Source: Ilumatobacteraceae bacterium (GTDB lineage Bacteria > Actinomycetota > Acidimicrobiia > Acidimicrobiales > Iamiaceae). From it: a DNA stretch of 64,000 nucleotides. The translations under genes and the position numbers were made by a program. The stretch covers positions 1 through 64,000 of the forward strand of contig JAOBWH010000109.1 in NCBI GenBank assembly GCA_025463265.1, in the 5' to 3' direction. This document shows, piece by piece, positions 53,985 to 63,372 of this stretch. The notes under the pieces were generated by a model that worked only from the letters and a program-made list of their open reading frames with translations, did not search any database and was not told the origin of the DNA. Each line of letters starts with the position of its first letter. Position 1 is the first letter of the stretch.

Positions 53985-54484
53985 GCCGCGCTCCGGCGGG
54001 ACTTCCCGACGATGACGCCGACGACGCACACCGTCGTGTACACCGCCACCACCGCCCAGACCGTGGCATCGAACGTGTCCTGGATGTACATCGAGTAGCC
54101 GACCCCGGCGGCGATCGCCCCGAGCGCCGACAGCCACATCTGACGGCGCGGCTCATAGGTGACGACCCCGACGTTGTCCAGGACGAACTCGATCACGCCC
54201 GGCAGCGGAAAGAGCCACAGCACCAGCGGGTTGACGCCGTCGGGCCACCACGACCCGAGGCTGATCAGCACGCCGGTCACCAGCGCGACCGGGTAGAGGA
54301 CCAGGCAGCGCCGGCACACGTGCATCCCACCGATGACCGCGCACCGGTCGTACTCGTCGGGCCAGTGGTGCGACAGGTACATGGGCGTGTCGGCCACCGG
54401 CCCCCCGTCCGAGGCGCTGAGGGGGACGTACGGCTCGAGCGGCTCGAACGGCTCGTCGTCTCCGTCGGATCGGTCCGGGGTCAC
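53981..54484 (-). CDS. DUF2085 membrane protein
   Basis: 167 residues. A charged N-terminal part, then HHWPDEYDRCAVIGGMHVCRRCLVLYP, a His/Cys cluster typical of DUF2085 (possible metal site), and three or four helices (LVTGVLISLG, LFPLPGVIEFVLDNVG, VWAVVAVYTTVCVVGVIVG). Function unknown. Both ends overlap neighbours as GTGA, so it is co-translated with the methyltransferase upstream and the membrane protein downstream. Confidence 0.8.
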   Translation of the reverse strand: MTPDRSDGDDEPFEPLEPYVPLSASDGGPVADTPMYLSHHWPDEYDRCAVIGGMHVCRRCLVLYPVALVTGVLISLGSWWPDGVNPLVLWLFPLPGVIEFVLDNVGVVTYEPRRQMWLSALGAIAAGVGYSMYIQDTFDATVWAVVAVYTTVCVVGVIVGKSRRSAA

Positions 54485-55227
54485 GGCGAGCCCAGGTCCA
54501 GCTTGTCCGCCACCAGGACGAGCAGCCGCGGGATGGTGGAGGCCTCCTGGTACTCGATGGCTCGGATCAGGAACCCGGGCGGCGGCGCCGGCTCCATCAT
54601 CCGGCGCAGCACCAGGCCGGCTTCGGACATGGCGTTCACGTACCGGCTCATCGGCCGGTGGATGAACGGGATGAAGACGTCCTTCTCCACCTCCTCGATC
54701 GAGTTGTCCTCCACCAGGTACGGCCCGATGCGCCAGTACTGCTCCGGCGGCTCGACCATGTGGTCGTCGATCCAGCCGCTGTTGGGCGTCTGGAGCAGCG
54801 GGTGGTTCAAGAAGAAGGCGAACCGCCCGCCGGGTCGGAGCACGCGGGCGACCTCCTCGATGGCATCATCGACCGCCTCGATGTGCTCGAAGACCAGGCA
54901 GGCGACGACCGCGTCGAACGTCTCGTCGGCGAACGGCAGGGCGTCGGCGGCGGAGCGGGCGTACAACGGGCCGCCGGCGCGCTCGGCCGCCACCCGGACC
55001 TGGTTGGCGGTGGGGTCGATGCCGGCCACCAACGACGAACCCTGGGCGGCGGCCAGGCGGGCCACCTGGCCCTCGCCGGTCCCCACGTCGAGGATCCGGT
55101 CGTACCCGCTCAGCAGGTTGGCGGCGATGGGGAGGATCTGCTCCTCGTACTCCGGGTCGGCCCCATCGGTGAACCCGTCCTGCCACCAGTCCGAGTGCGC
55201 TTCCCAGAGGTCGATGTCATCAGCCAC
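54481..55227 (-). CDS. Class I SAM-dependent methyltransferase
   Basis: 248 residues with a Methyltransf_11-type core: motif I ILDVGTGEGQVARLAA, AGIDPTANQV, DALPFADETFDAVVACLVFEH and VARVLRPGGRFAFFLNHP. Small-molecule or lipid substrate; unidentified. The GTG start at 55227 has TACCGT 6 nt upstream (minus strand 55234-55239) and no Shine-Dalgarno. It heads the coupled three-gene unit with DUF2085 and the membrane protein. Confidence 0.88.
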   Translation of the reverse strand: MADDIDLWEAHSDWWQDGFTDGADPEYEEQILPIAANLLSGYDRILDVGTGEGQVARLAAAQGSSLVAGIDPTANQVRVAAERAGGPLYARSAADALPFADETFDAVVACLVFEHIEAVDDAIEEVARVLRPGGRFAFFLNHPLLQTPNSGWIDDHMVEPPEQYWRIGPYLVEDNSIEEVEKDVFIPFIHRPMSRYVNAMSEAGLVLRRMMEPAPPPGFLIRAIEYQEASTIPRLLVLVADKLDLGSP

Positions 55228-55264
55228 GCCTCGACGGTACGCGCCTGGCGGTACCGTCCGGGCC
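55228..55264. promoter_or_regulatory. Divergent leaderless promoters for the methyltransferase unit and tag
   Basis: A 37-bp gap between start codons carries TACCGT in each direction: minus strand 55234-55239 (6 nt before GTG 55227) and plus strand 55252-55257 (7 nt before ATG 55265). The two hexamers face outward symmetrically. Confidence 0.5.
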
Positions 55265-55846
55265 ATGGCCGACGAGGTGGGTGACGACCGGGTTGACGAC
55301 GTGGTGCCGGCGGGCTCGTACTGCGCGGTGGCGCCGGGCCACGAGTGGCACGGGCCCTACCACGACGAGGTGTACGGGTTCCCGACCAGCGAGGAGTCCG
55401 TCCTGTTCGAGCGGCTGGTGCTGGAGATCAACCAGGCCGGACTCTCGTGGCTCACGATCCTCAAGAAGCAGGCCGGGTTCCGCGCCGCGTACGACGGGTT
55501 CGACGTCGACGCGGTCGCCGCCTACGGCGAGACCGAGCGGGACCGGCTCCTCAACGACGCCAGCATCATCCGCAACCGGCTCAAGGTCGACGCCGCCATC
55601 GCCAACGCCAGGGTGATCGTCGGCATGCGGGACACCCACGGCGGGTTCGGCGGCTGGCTGAGTGCGCACCACCAGCTCGACAAGCCGGACTGGGTGAAGC
55701 TGTTCAAGACGACGTTCCGCTTCACCGGCGGCGAGATCACCGGCGAGTTCCTCATGTCGACCGGCTGGATCGACGGCGCCCACCACCCGGCCTGCCCCGT
55801 CTACGCCGAGATCGCCGCCCTCGACCCGCCCTGGATGTACACCTAG
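55265..55846 (+). CDS. tag: DNA-3-methyladenine glycosylase I
   Basis: 193 residues. GHEWHGPYHDEVYGFPTSEESVLFERLVLE, INQAGLSWLTILKKQAGFRAAY (with the catalytic-pocket Glu upstream) and the C-terminal HHPACP zinc ligands match the Tag family. The N-terminal zinc Cys and His are in AGSYCAVAPGHEW. It excises 3-methyladenine from alkylated DNA. The stop is shared with uvrC through CTAG. The window also has an AlkB homologue and UvrC. Confidence 0.93.
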   Translation: MADEVGDDRVDDVVPAGSYCAVAPGHEWHGPYHDEVYGFPTSEESVLFERLVLEINQAGLSWLTILKKQAGFRAAYDGFDVDAVAAYGETERDRLLNDASIIRNRLKVDAAIANARVIVGMRDTHGGFGGWLSAHHQLDKPDWVKLFKTTFRFTGGEITGEFLMSTGWIDGAHHPACPVYAEIAALDPPWMYT

Positions 55847-57696
55847 GTGGGGCCGTGGATCTTGTCGAAGACTGCTTCGGCCACGGCGTCGGGCAGCCAG
55901 CTCAGGTCCTTGAGCGTCTCCAGGGATGCGGTCTTGACCGCGTTCACGCCGCCGAGCTCCTTGGTGAGGCGCTTCTTGCGGGTGTCGCCCAGACCGGGGA
56001 TGCCATCGAGGACGGACGTGGTCATGCGCTTGCCGCGGAGCTCGCGGTGGAACGTGATGGCGAAGCGGTGCGACTCGTCGCGCAGCCGCTGGAGCATGTA
56101 CAGCGCCTCGGACTGCCGGGGGATGCGGACCGGGTCGGCCAGGCCCGGCACGTAGACCTCCTCGAAGCGCTTGGCGAGCGAGGCGACCGGGATCTCCTCG
56201 TCGAGCCCGAGCTCCTGGAGCACCCGGACCGCCACGCTGAGCTGGCCCTTGCCGCCGTCGACCAACAGCAGCTGCGGCGGGTACTGGAAGCGGCCCCGCT
56301 CGCTGACCGGCAGCTTCCGCTCGGCGAGATAGGCGGTGAGGCGACGGGTGAGCACCTCTTCCATGGCCCGGAAGTCGTCGTTGCCCTGACCGCTCTTGAT
56401 CTTGAACCGGCGGTACTCGGACTTCTTGGGGAGGCCGTCCTCCATCACCACCATCGAGCCGACGTAGTCGGTGCCCTGGAGGTGGCTCATGTCGTAGCAC
56501 TCGATGCGCAGCGGCGGCTCCGGTAGGCCGAGCGCGTCCTGCAGCTCGTTGAGCGCCTTGGCCCGGCTGTTGTGGTCCTGCGCCCGCTTCAGCCGGTGGC
56601 GGACCAGCTCCTCCTTCGCGTTCTTCGTGACGGTCTCGTGGAGGGTGCGCTTGTCGCCCCGCTGCGGCACCCGGATGGTGACCGCCGAGCCCCGTTCCAG
56701 GCTGAGCCACTGCTGGTAGAGATCCACGTCGTCGGGATCGCTGGGCACCAGGACCTGCTTCGGCATGCCGACGCGCGGCGGGTCGTCGTAGATCCCCTCG
56801 AGGATGCGGCCGGTGAGCTCGTGCTCGTCGAGGTCCTCGACCTTGTCCATGACGAACCCCTTGCGCCCGACCACGCGGCCCTTGCGCACGTGGAACACCT
56901 GGACGGCCGCTTCGAGCTCGTCGTCGGCCACGCCGATCACGTCGATGTCCTCGTTGCGGTCCGCAACCATCTGCTGGCGGGCGATCGCCTTGTTGACCGA
57001 GGTCAACCGGTCGCGCAGGCGCGCCGCCCGCTCGAACTCGAGCTCGTCGGCGGCCTGGCGCATCCCCGTCTCCAACCGCTTCACGACCTCGTCGGTGTCG
57101 CCCTCCAGGAACTGGATGAGGTCGTCGACGTAGCCCTGGTACTGCTCCTTGGTGACCTCGCCGACACAGGGTCCCGAGCACTGCTCGATGTGGAAGAGGA
57201 GGCACGGCCGACCGAGGCGCTCGTGGTGGCCGAACTTGTTGTCCGAGCAGGTCCGCACCGGGAAGGTGCGCAGCAGCAGGTCGAGCGTCTCACGGATCGC
57301 GTAGGCGTGCCCGTAGGGGCCGAAGTACCGGACGCCCTTCTTCCGCGCCCCCCGCATGACCGTGGGGCGGGGCCACTCGTCGCCGACGGTGATGGCGAGG
57401 AACGGGTAGCTCTTGTCGTCGACCAACCGGATGTTGAACCGCGGCCGGTGCTGCTTGATGAGGCTGTACTCCAGCATCAGCGCCTCGACCTCGTTGCCCA
57501 CCTGCATCCACTCGACCGTCTCGGCGGTGGCCACCATCTGCGCGGTGCGCACCGGCAGGTTCGTCTGGAAGTAGTTCGACAGGCGCGAGCGCAGGCTCTT
57601 GGCCTTGCCGACGTAGATCACGCGGCCGTGGGCGTCTCGGAACTGGTACGAGCCGGGCGCGTCGGGGATCGTGCCGGCGGGAGGACGTTGGACCAC
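55843..57696 (-). CDS. uvrC: Excinuclease ABC subunit C
   Basis: 617 residues. N-terminal GIY-YIG nuclease (GSYQFRDAHGRVIYVGKAKSL), a cysteine-containing segment (GRPCLLFHIEQCSGPC), UVR motif (ADELEFERAARLRDRL), RNase H-like nuclease (RIECYDMSHLQGTDYVGSMV; LLLVDGGKGQL) and C-terminal helix-hairpin-helix (LDGIPGLGDTRKKRL). It makes both incisions in nucleotide excision repair. GTG 57696 follows a GGGAG that nearly touches it. Confidence 0.96.
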   Translation of the reverse strand: MVQRPPAGTIPDAPGSYQFRDAHGRVIYVGKAKSLRSRLSNYFQTNLPVRTAQMVATAETVEWMQVGNEVEALMLEYSLIKQHRPRFNIRLVDDKSYPFLAITVGDEWPRPTVMRGARKKGVRYFGPYGHAYAIRETLDLLLRTFPVRTCSDNKFGHHERLGRPCLLFHIEQCSGPCVGEVTKEQYQGYVDDLIQFLEGDTDEVVKRLETGMRQAADELEFERAARLRDRLTSVNKAIARQQMVADRNEDIDVIGVADDELEAAVQVFHVRKGRVVGRKGFVMDKVEDLDEHELTGRILEGIYDDPPRVGMPKQVLVPSDPDDVDLYQQWLSLERGSAVTIRVPQRGDKRTLHETVTKNAKEELVRHRLKRAQDHNSRAKALNELQDALGLPEPPLRIECYDMSHLQGTDYVGSMVVMEDGLPKKSEYRRFKIKSGQGNDDFRAMEEVLTRRLTAYLAERKLPVSERGRFQYPPQLLLVDGGKGQLSVAVRVLQELGLDEEIPVASLAKRFEEVYVPGLADPVRIPRQSEALYMLQRLRDESHRFAITFHRELRGKRMTTSVLDGIPGLGDTRKKRLTKELGGVNAVKTASLETLKDLSWLPDAVAEAVFDKIHGPT

Positions 57697-57745
57697 CTCC
57701 CTAGGTTGCCGGATCGAACAGCGGTTCGTGCGCGTCGTCCGGGAG

Positions 57746-58945
57746 TCAGCCCACGAGGGCGGCCGCGGCCACCTCGGGACCGTCCGGACCGACCGCCTCG
57801 GACCGGCCGAACAGCGCCGGGATCACCGCGAGCAGGGACCAGACGCCGAGCGGCAACAGAACACGGGTGAAGTCGGGGAAGCGGTGCCACACCGGCTCGC
57901 CGAGCGTGGCGGCCAAGACGAGGTTGGCGGCGATCAGGGGGCGGAGCCCGGAACGGCGGCCGAGCACCAGCGCCGCCACCGCCAGCCCGACCAGGAGCAC
58001 GGCGAACACCACCTCGGCCGCCTTCCAGTTCGACGTGGCATCAAGCAGTCCGCGGAACGGCAGCACCGACAGCCGCCCGTCCACCGAGCCCCGCGGCCAC
58101 GCGCCGATGCGGACCTTCAACACCAGCACCCAGAGCAGGTACGGCACCGCCGACAGGGCAGCGGCGAAGGCCCGACGCCACCGGCCGGCGAACGCCGCTG
58201 TGACCATGAGCACGAACGGCGCCAGCAGGAGGGTCTCCCGGCACAGCCCGGCGGCGGCGAAGCAGGCGACGGCCACCCAGTCCGGCTGAGCCTGCGCAGG
58301 GAGCGACCGCTCGGCCGGATCGGTGCGGTGCCGGACGTCGAACCACCGGTGGAGACCGAGGACCGTGAGCGCCACGCCAAGGACCTCCGGACCGATCCAG
58401 GTGACATCGACGAACACGCCCGGCACCAGCAGCACCACGAGGCCCCAGCGCGGGTCGGCACCCTTGTCCACCAGCCAGCGCGCTGCGGCGAAGGCCAGGA
58501 GCACCGACGAGAGCACGGTCACGCCGATGAGGGCCACGGCGACGTTGCCGGGCCGGCCGCCTGAGGCGATCCACCCCAGCCAGCCGAAGAGCGGGCGCTG
58601 GTAGCGGTAGGCCTGCTCGGCCTCGGAGCCCCGCACCATCTCCGGGCGGCGCACCGCGGGGTCGGTGGCCTGCCCGGCGAAGAGCTGGCCGTCGCCCTTC
58701 ACGATCCCGTTCTCGATCGCGGTCTCGGGCGGGTCGTACATCGAGCTGATGAGCCTCCCCCGGCCCTCGGCCCGGTCCGCAGCAGTAGGCGCAGACACCA
58801 CCGACGTGAACCAGTACCCGGCCACCGCCGTGCAGAGGATGAGGGCGATCACCGTGACGGCCACCAGATCCGTGCGGCGATCGGCGGGGGCGGCCTCCGA
58901 CGTCGAGGCGGAAGCGGGGTCCACGGGCTGCTGTCGGCCGATCAC
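57746..58945 (-). CDS. Multipass membrane protein, possibly GT-C-like
   Basis: 399 residues with about nine helices. After a Pro/Ala-rich cytoplasmic start and a first helix (LVAVTVIALILCTAVAGYWF) there is an exterior loop (SSMYDPPETAIENGIVKGDGQ; QRPLFGW) and helices such as LVVLLVPGVFVDVTWIG and LVIGLAVAALVLG-type. A polytopic layout with large first loop resembles polyprenyl-phosphate sugar transferases (GT-C), but the loop lacks a clear DxD or similar catalytic motif. It lies between uvrC and nadA; the substrate is unknown. Confidence 0.65.
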   Translation of the reverse strand: MIGRQQPVDPASASTSEAAPADRRTDLVAVTVIALILCTAVAGYWFTSVVSAPTAADRAEGRGRLISSMYDPPETAIENGIVKGDGQLFAGQATDPAVRRPEMVRGSEAEQAYRYQRPLFGWLGWIASGGRPGNVAVALIGVTVLSSVLLAFAAARWLVDKGADPRWGLVVLLVPGVFVDVTWIGPEVLGVALTVLGLHRWFDVRHRTDPAERSLPAQAQPDWVAVACFAAAGLCRETLLLAPFVLMVTAAFAGRWRRAFAAALSAVPYLLWVLVLKVRIGAWPRGSVDGRLSVLPFRGLLDATSNWKAAEVVFAVLLVGLAVAALVLGRRSGLRPLIAANLVLAATLGEPVWHRFPDFTRVLLPLGVWSLLAVIPALFGRSEAVGPDGPEVAAAALVG

Positions 58946-59174
58946 CGGCCCAGTTGAGCAAGCACCCGGTCCCGAGTCGGGGACCCTGTGCCGGGAATCA
59001 CCCGTCGCGCCGGGTGGTTGTTGGAGTGCTCGGGACATCCGGGCACGTACACTGCCCCTGCCGGCCTGGAATCCGGCCCCCTATCGATCCCGTGCCGACA
59101 TCCCCGTGGCGAGGCGTCCAGGCTGTCCCCACCGGCACCAAGCGGGATCACTCACCTCACCGGAGACCCACAAC

Positions 59175-60329
59175 ATGCTCAGGCTCCAGACCCCCCTCCC
59201 CGAGCGGTACCGCGACGCATCACCCGAAGCGCTCGACGAGATGATCGGCGCAGCCAAGGCCACCCTCGGCGAGCGGCTCTTCATCCTCGGCCACCACTAC
59301 CAGCGCGACGAGGTCATGAAGTGGGCCGACGCCCGCGGTGACTCCTACCGCCTCTCGGTGCTCGCCCAGGAGCGCCCCGACGCCGAGTACATCGTCTTCT
59401 GCGGCGTGCACTTCATGGCCGAGTCCGCCGACGTGCTCACCGGTGACCACCAGGCCGTCGTCCTCCCCGACCTGAACGCCGGCTGCTCCATGGCCGACAT
59501 GGCCGACCTCGACGAGGTCACCGAGGCGTGGGAGTCGCTGGGCGACGTCATCGACACCGGCGAGCTCATCCCCATCACCTACATGAACTCGTCCGCCGCG
59601 CTGAAGGCGTTCGTCGGCCAGCACGGCGGCGCCGTCTGCACCTCGACGAACGCACGGGAGATCCTGGACTGGGCGTTCACCCAGGGCCGCAAGGTCCTGT
59701 TCTTCCCGGACCAGCACCTCGGCCGCAACACCGGCATCGCCATGGGGTACACCCACGACGACATGCGGGTCTGGAACCCGCGCTTCGAGCTCGGCGGGCT
59801 CACCCCCGAGGAGGTGCAGGCGTCCACGTTCCTGCTGTGGAAGGGCCACTGCTCGGTGCACCAGCGGTTCAGCCCGGCGCACGTCGATGCGTTCCGGGCG
59901 CAGCACCCCGACGGCATCGTGATCGCACACCCGGAGTGCAGCCACGAGGTCTGCAGCGTCGCCGATCAGGTCGGTTCCACGGACTTCATCATCAAGGCGG
60001 TGGCCGCCGCCCCCGCCGGGTCCACCATCGCCATCGCGACGGAGATCCACCTGGTCAACCGGCTCCGCGACGAGACGCCCGACAAGACCATCATCTCGCT
60101 GGACCCGCTCATCTGCCCGTGCTCGACGATGTTCCGCATCGACGGTCCGCACCTGGCCTGGGTGCTCGAGAACCTGGTCGAGGGCCGCGTGATCAACCAG
60201 ATCACGGTGGATCCCGAGACCACCGAATGGGCCAAGGTCGCGCTGCAGCGCATGCTCGACATCACCCAGGGCAACCCGGTCGAGGCGGTCCGCGACCCCG
60301 CCACCGACAGCCGCGCCCTCCCCGTCTGA
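59175..60329 (+). CDS. nadA: Quinolinate synthase A
   Basis: 384 residues. [17 protein letters not shown] opens the first domain, AGCSMADM carries a cluster Cys (C104), [11 protein letters not shown] and [10 protein letters not shown] the middle part, and LICPCSTMF (C314, C316) the third-domain region that binds the 4Fe-4S cluster. It makes quinolinate for NAD from iminoaspartate and dihydroxyacetone phosphate. nadB and nadC are not nearby. The 229-bp upstream gap contains TACACT (59048-59053), a possible -10, giving a leader of about 115 nt; no known riboswitch is recognised. Confidence 0.95.
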   Translation: MLRLQTPLPERYRDASPEALDEMIGAAKATLGERLFILGHHYQRDEVMKWADARGDSYRLSVLAQERPDAEYIVFCGVHFMAESADVLTGDHQAVVLPDLNAGCSMADMADLDEVTEAWESLGDVIDTGELIPITYMNSSAALKAFVGQHGGAVCTSTNAREILDWAFTQGRKVLFFPDQHLGRNTGIAMGYTHDDMRVWNPRFELGGLTPEEVQASTFLLWKGHCSVHQRFSPAHVDAFRAQHPDGIVIAHPECSHEVCSVADQVGSTDFIIKAVAAAPAGSTIAIATEIHLVNRLRDETPDKTIISLDPLICPCSTMFRIDGPHLAWVLENLVEGRVINQITVDPETTEWAKVALQRMLDITQGNPVEAVRDPATDSRALPV

Positions 60330-60409
60330 GTCCGGCGCGCATCCCGACCATCGCTCACGACACCCCGTATCCTGCCGATGGGACGACGCCCATTGCCGAG
60401 GGAGCGGAC

Positions 60410-61360
60410 ATGACCGAACAATCGCCCGACGCACGCATCTTCGTCGCCGGCCACCGAGGCCTCGTGGGCTCCGCCATCGTCCGCCGGCTGGAGTCCGCCG
60501 GCCACACGAACATCCTCACCGCCACCCGCGACCAGCTCGACCTGCGGGACCAGGCGGCGGTCAACTACTGGTTCCGGGCCAACCGCCCCGACTTCGTGTA
60601 CCTGGTGGCCGGCACCGTGGGCGGCATCGTGGCCAACTCCACCCGCCCGGCGGAGTTCCTCTACGACAACATGATGATCCACGCCACGGTCGTCGATGCC
60701 GCCCACCGTCACGACGTGACCAAGCTGCTCTACCTCGGCAGCTCGTGCATCTACCCCCGCCTCGCCGAGCAGCCCATCTCCGAGGACGCACTGCTCACCG
60801 GGCCGCTGGAGCCCACCAACGAGGCCTACGCCATCGCCAAGATCGCGGGCATCAAGCTCTGCCAGAGCTACCGCCGCCAGTACGGCTCCAACTTCATCTC
60901 GGCGATGCCCACCAACCTGTACGGGCCCAACGACAACTTCGACCTCACCTCGAGCCACGTGCTCCCCGCCCTGATGCGCAAGTTCGACGACGCCCGCGTC
61001 GCCGGTGAGACCGAGGTCGAGGTGTGGGGCTCGGGCACCCCGTACCGGGAGTTCCTCCACGTCGATGACCTGGCCGACGCCTGCGTCCACCTCATGGACA
61101 CCTACGACGACGAGGAGCACGTCAACGTCGGCACCGGCGACGACCTCACCATCCGCCAGCTGGCCGAGACCATCCGCGACGTGGTCTACCCCGAGGCGGA
61201 GATCCGCTTCGACGCCTCCAAGCCCGACGGCATGCCCCGCAAGCAGCTCGACGTGTCCAAGCTCCACGCCCTCGGCTGGCACCACCGCATCGAGCTCGTC
61301 GATGGCATCCGCTCGACCTACGAGTGGTACCAGTCGCAGCACGCTGCCAGCGTCAGCTGA
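60410..61360 (+). CDS. fcl: GDP-L-fucose synthase
   Basis: 316 residues, extended [20 protein letters not shown] binds [24 protein letters not shown] is specific for the family, SSCIYP and YAIAK (Y140, K144) are catalytic, and the C-terminal [16 protein letters not shown] and [11 protein letters not shown] bind the sugar nucleotide. It epimerises and reduces GDP-4-keto-6-deoxymannose to GDP-L-fucose. GAGGGAG lies upstream of the ATG. The gmd partner is not in the window. Followed by a flippase after 9 bp. Confidence 0.94.
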   Translation: MTEQSPDARIFVAGHRGLVGSAIVRRLESAGHTNILTATRDQLDLRDQAAVNYWFRANRPDFVYLVAGTVGGIVANSTRPAEFLYDNMMIHATVVDAAHRHDVTKLLYLGSSCIYPRLAEQPISEDALLTGPLEPTNEAYAIAKIAGIKLCQSYRRQYGSNFISAMPTNLYGPNDNFDLTSSHVLPALMRKFDDARVAGETEVEVWGSGTPYREFLHVDDLADACVHLMDTYDDEEHVNVGTGDDLTIRQLAETIRDVVYPEAEIRFDASKPDGMPRKQLDVSKLHALGWHHRIELVDGIRSTYEWYQSQHAASVS

Positions 61361-61369
61361 CCCGGGTCG

Positions 61370-62623
61370 GTGTTCCCCGAAGCTGACGGGCCTCTCCCGC
61401 CGGCTGCGAGCTCCAGCGGTCGCCAGACGGCGGTGATCGCCGGTGGCCGCATCGTCGCCGCCGGGCTCTCCGCCCTGTGGCTCGTGGTCGCCGCCCGCCA
61501 GCTCGACCTCGACGAGTTCTCGGACCTGGCGCTGGTTCTGGCCCTCGGCTCGGCGCTGTTCTTCCTCACCGACGCCGGCTACTCGGTCCTGTTGAGCGCC
61601 CACGTGGCCAAGGTCGGCGCCGTGCAGCGAGACGCGGTGGCCGCCACCGTCGCCCGGCGCGTGGGCGGATCGTTCCTGGCCCTGGTGATCCTGGTGCCGG
61701 GCTATCTCGTCGCCGCCAACAACCCCGATCCGGTCATCCCCCTGCTCTTCCTCGGCTCGCTCGTCGGCAACGCGATCCACGGGTCGGTGGTGGCCGCCTT
61801 CCGATCCATCGGGCTGTCCCGGGCCGAAGCCGCCAACGAGATCACGTCCCGGGCCTTCCTGGTCGTGACCGGCTTCGTCCTGCTCCGCCACGGCGGCGGC
61901 GTGCAGACCGCCGTGGTGCTGTACTCGGTGACCGACCTGGGTTCAGCGGCGGTCATCGGCGTCTTGGGCCTGCGATGGATCCGCTCCCACCCGGCGCCCG
62001 CCGAGCCGCTGCCGGACCTGCACTGGCGGCGCGCGCTCCCCATCGCCATCGGCTCGGGCTTCACCACCATCTACGGGCGCATCGACACCTGGCTCGTCGC
62101 CCTCCTCGCCCCGCCCGGCGTCTCGGGCGTGTACGCCGCCTGCTACCGGATCACCGAGACCCTCCGCCTGCCCGCCCAAGCCGCCGGTTCGGTGACCCTG
62201 GCCGACGTCAATCGGGCGGGCTCAGCGGGTGCGGCCCTGGCCCGCAACCGGGCGATCCGCTACCTCGCCCTGGCGGCCATCCCGGCCATCGTGCTGGTGG
62301 CGGCGGCCGAACCGATCCTGCGCCTCCTGTTCGGCGCCGACTTCGCCACGGGCGCAGCGACGCTGCGGATCCTCGCCCTGTCGTCGCTGGCCAGCGCGGT
62401 GGTCTCGGTGCTGAGCCCCACCGTCGCGGTGCGTGCCGGCGTGCGCTTCGCCGTCGCGCTGGGCGTCGTCACCGGCTTGAACCTGGCCCTCAACGTCGTG
62501 CTCGTGCCGCACCTCGGCGGCGCCGGCGCCGCCTGGGCCAACGTGGCGAGCGAGGGCGCCCTCGCCGTGCTCCTGGCGGCGGCGATCGGCCGCCACCGCG
62601 CTCAGGACCTGGTGAACGTGTAG
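61370..62623 (+). CDS. Polysaccharide flippase (Wzx-type, MATE-like)
   Basis: 417 residues, about twelve helices of the oligosaccharide-flippase type: GGRIVAAGLSALWLVVAARQ, ALGSALFFLTDAGYSVLL, IGSGFTTIYGRIDTWLVALL and AEPILRLLFGADFATGAATL are typical landmarks. It likely moves lipid-linked glycan repeats to the outer face. GTG 61370 is 9 bp after the fcl stop, so both may be one transcript. The end overlaps the convergent DUF268 gene by 22 bp. Confidence 0.85.
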   Translation: MFPEADGPLPPAASSSGRQTAVIAGGRIVAAGLSALWLVVAARQLDLDEFSDLALVLALGSALFFLTDAGYSVLLSAHVAKVGAVQRDAVAATVARRVGGSFLALVILVPGYLVAANNPDPVIPLLFLGSLVGNAIHGSVVAAFRSIGLSRAEAANEITSRAFLVVTGFVLLRHGGGVQTAVVLYSVTDLGSAAVIGVLGLRWIRSHPAPAEPLPDLHWRRALPIAIGSGFTTIYGRIDTWLVALLAPPGVSGVYAACYRITETLRLPAQAAGSVTLADVNRAGSAGAALARNRAIRYLALAAIPAIVLVAAAEPILRLLFGADFATGAATLRILALSSLASAVVSVLSPTVAVRAGVRFAVALGVVTGLNLALNVVLVPHLGGAGAAWANVASEGALAVLLAAAIGRHRAQDLVNV

Positions 62624-63372
62624 ATCCCGAGGCCGTACTCGTTGCCGGCCAGATCGGCGGGCTGGGCCTCGGCGAGGAACCGCCCGCCGTCGTCAATCCC
62701 GTCGAAGCGCTCGAGGGTGAGTCCGCTGAGCAGTTCCACCGGGTCGCGGGGGTCGAACACGCGATGGGCGTTGAAGTCGATCCGGCGGCGGCCCACGGGG
62801 ACCGACAGGTACAGGCGGCCGCCCGGCGCCAGGACCCGCTCGAACGAGGCCAGGGCCTTGGCCGACCCCGCCGGGTCGAGCGGATCGCCGTAGCGGCCGA
62901 GGCCGAAGTGCTCGACGGCGTGCAGGCTCGACAGCGAGGGGACCGAGCCATCGGCGAACCCGGCCATGGTCGTGCCGTCTCCCTGCAGGAACGTCAGGCC
63001 CTCGATGGTGGATTCGAGCGGGCGGACATCGACCACCTCGACGGTGCGGAACAGGAGCAGGTGGGCGATGAACCCGTCGATCCGGCTGCCGACGTCGACG
63101 TGGCGCGGCGGATCTGCCGCCAGCACGAGCCGGGCGACGTGGAGGTCCTGCTGGAAGTACTGGTCGCCTGCGGTGCCGGCCTCCTCCCCACGGTCGGCGA
63201 GCACCGGCAGCGCCGTCATCGGCCAGTCACGTCCGCCAGCAGCAGACCGGAACGCACGACGCTCGGACAGGAACGGCCCGAGCGCCCTCGCCGAGGTGGC
63301 GAGCCGACCGAGGTCGAGGCCGTTGAGGGCCAGTGACTGACGGGTGCGAGACGCCGCCCGACGCCAGCTCAC
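62602..63372 (-). CDS. DUF268 methyltransferase-like protein
   Basis: 256 residues. QYFQQDLHVARLVLAADPPRHVDVGSRIDGFIAHLL is the DUF268 hallmark, followed by VVDVRPLES, LHAVEHFGLGRYGDPLDP and RVLAPGGRLYLSVPVG, a degenerate class I methyltransferase fold. DUF268 proteins cluster with surface polysaccharide genes; the reaction is unknown. GTG 63372 overlaps the FkbM stop (GTGA). The 3' end overlaps the flippase gene. Confidence 0.85.
   Translation of the reverse strand: MSWRRAASRTRQSLALNGLDLGRLATSARALGPFLSERRAFRSAAGGRDWPMTALPVLADRGEEAGTAGDQYFQQDLHVARLVLAADPPRHVDVGSRIDGFIAHLLLFRTVEVVDVRPLESTIEGLTFLQGDGTTMAGFADGSVPSLSSLHAVEHFGLGRYGDPLDPAGSAKALASFERVLAPGGRLYLSVPVGRRRIDFNAHRVFDPRDPVELLSGLTLERFDGIDDGGRFLAEAQPADLAGNEYGLGIYTFTRS

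Noticed and set aside
59018-59053. TTGTTG and TACACT as a promoter for nadA
   Set aside because: Spacing of 24 bp (or 21 with the shifted TTGGAG) is outside the normal range; only the -10-like part is kept as a possibility.
59042-59096. Inverted repeats in the nadA leader as a riboswitch
   Set aside because: Arms are short (GGCACG/CGTGCC, GCCGG/CCGGC) and do not match a known NAD-sensing RNA that I can recognise.
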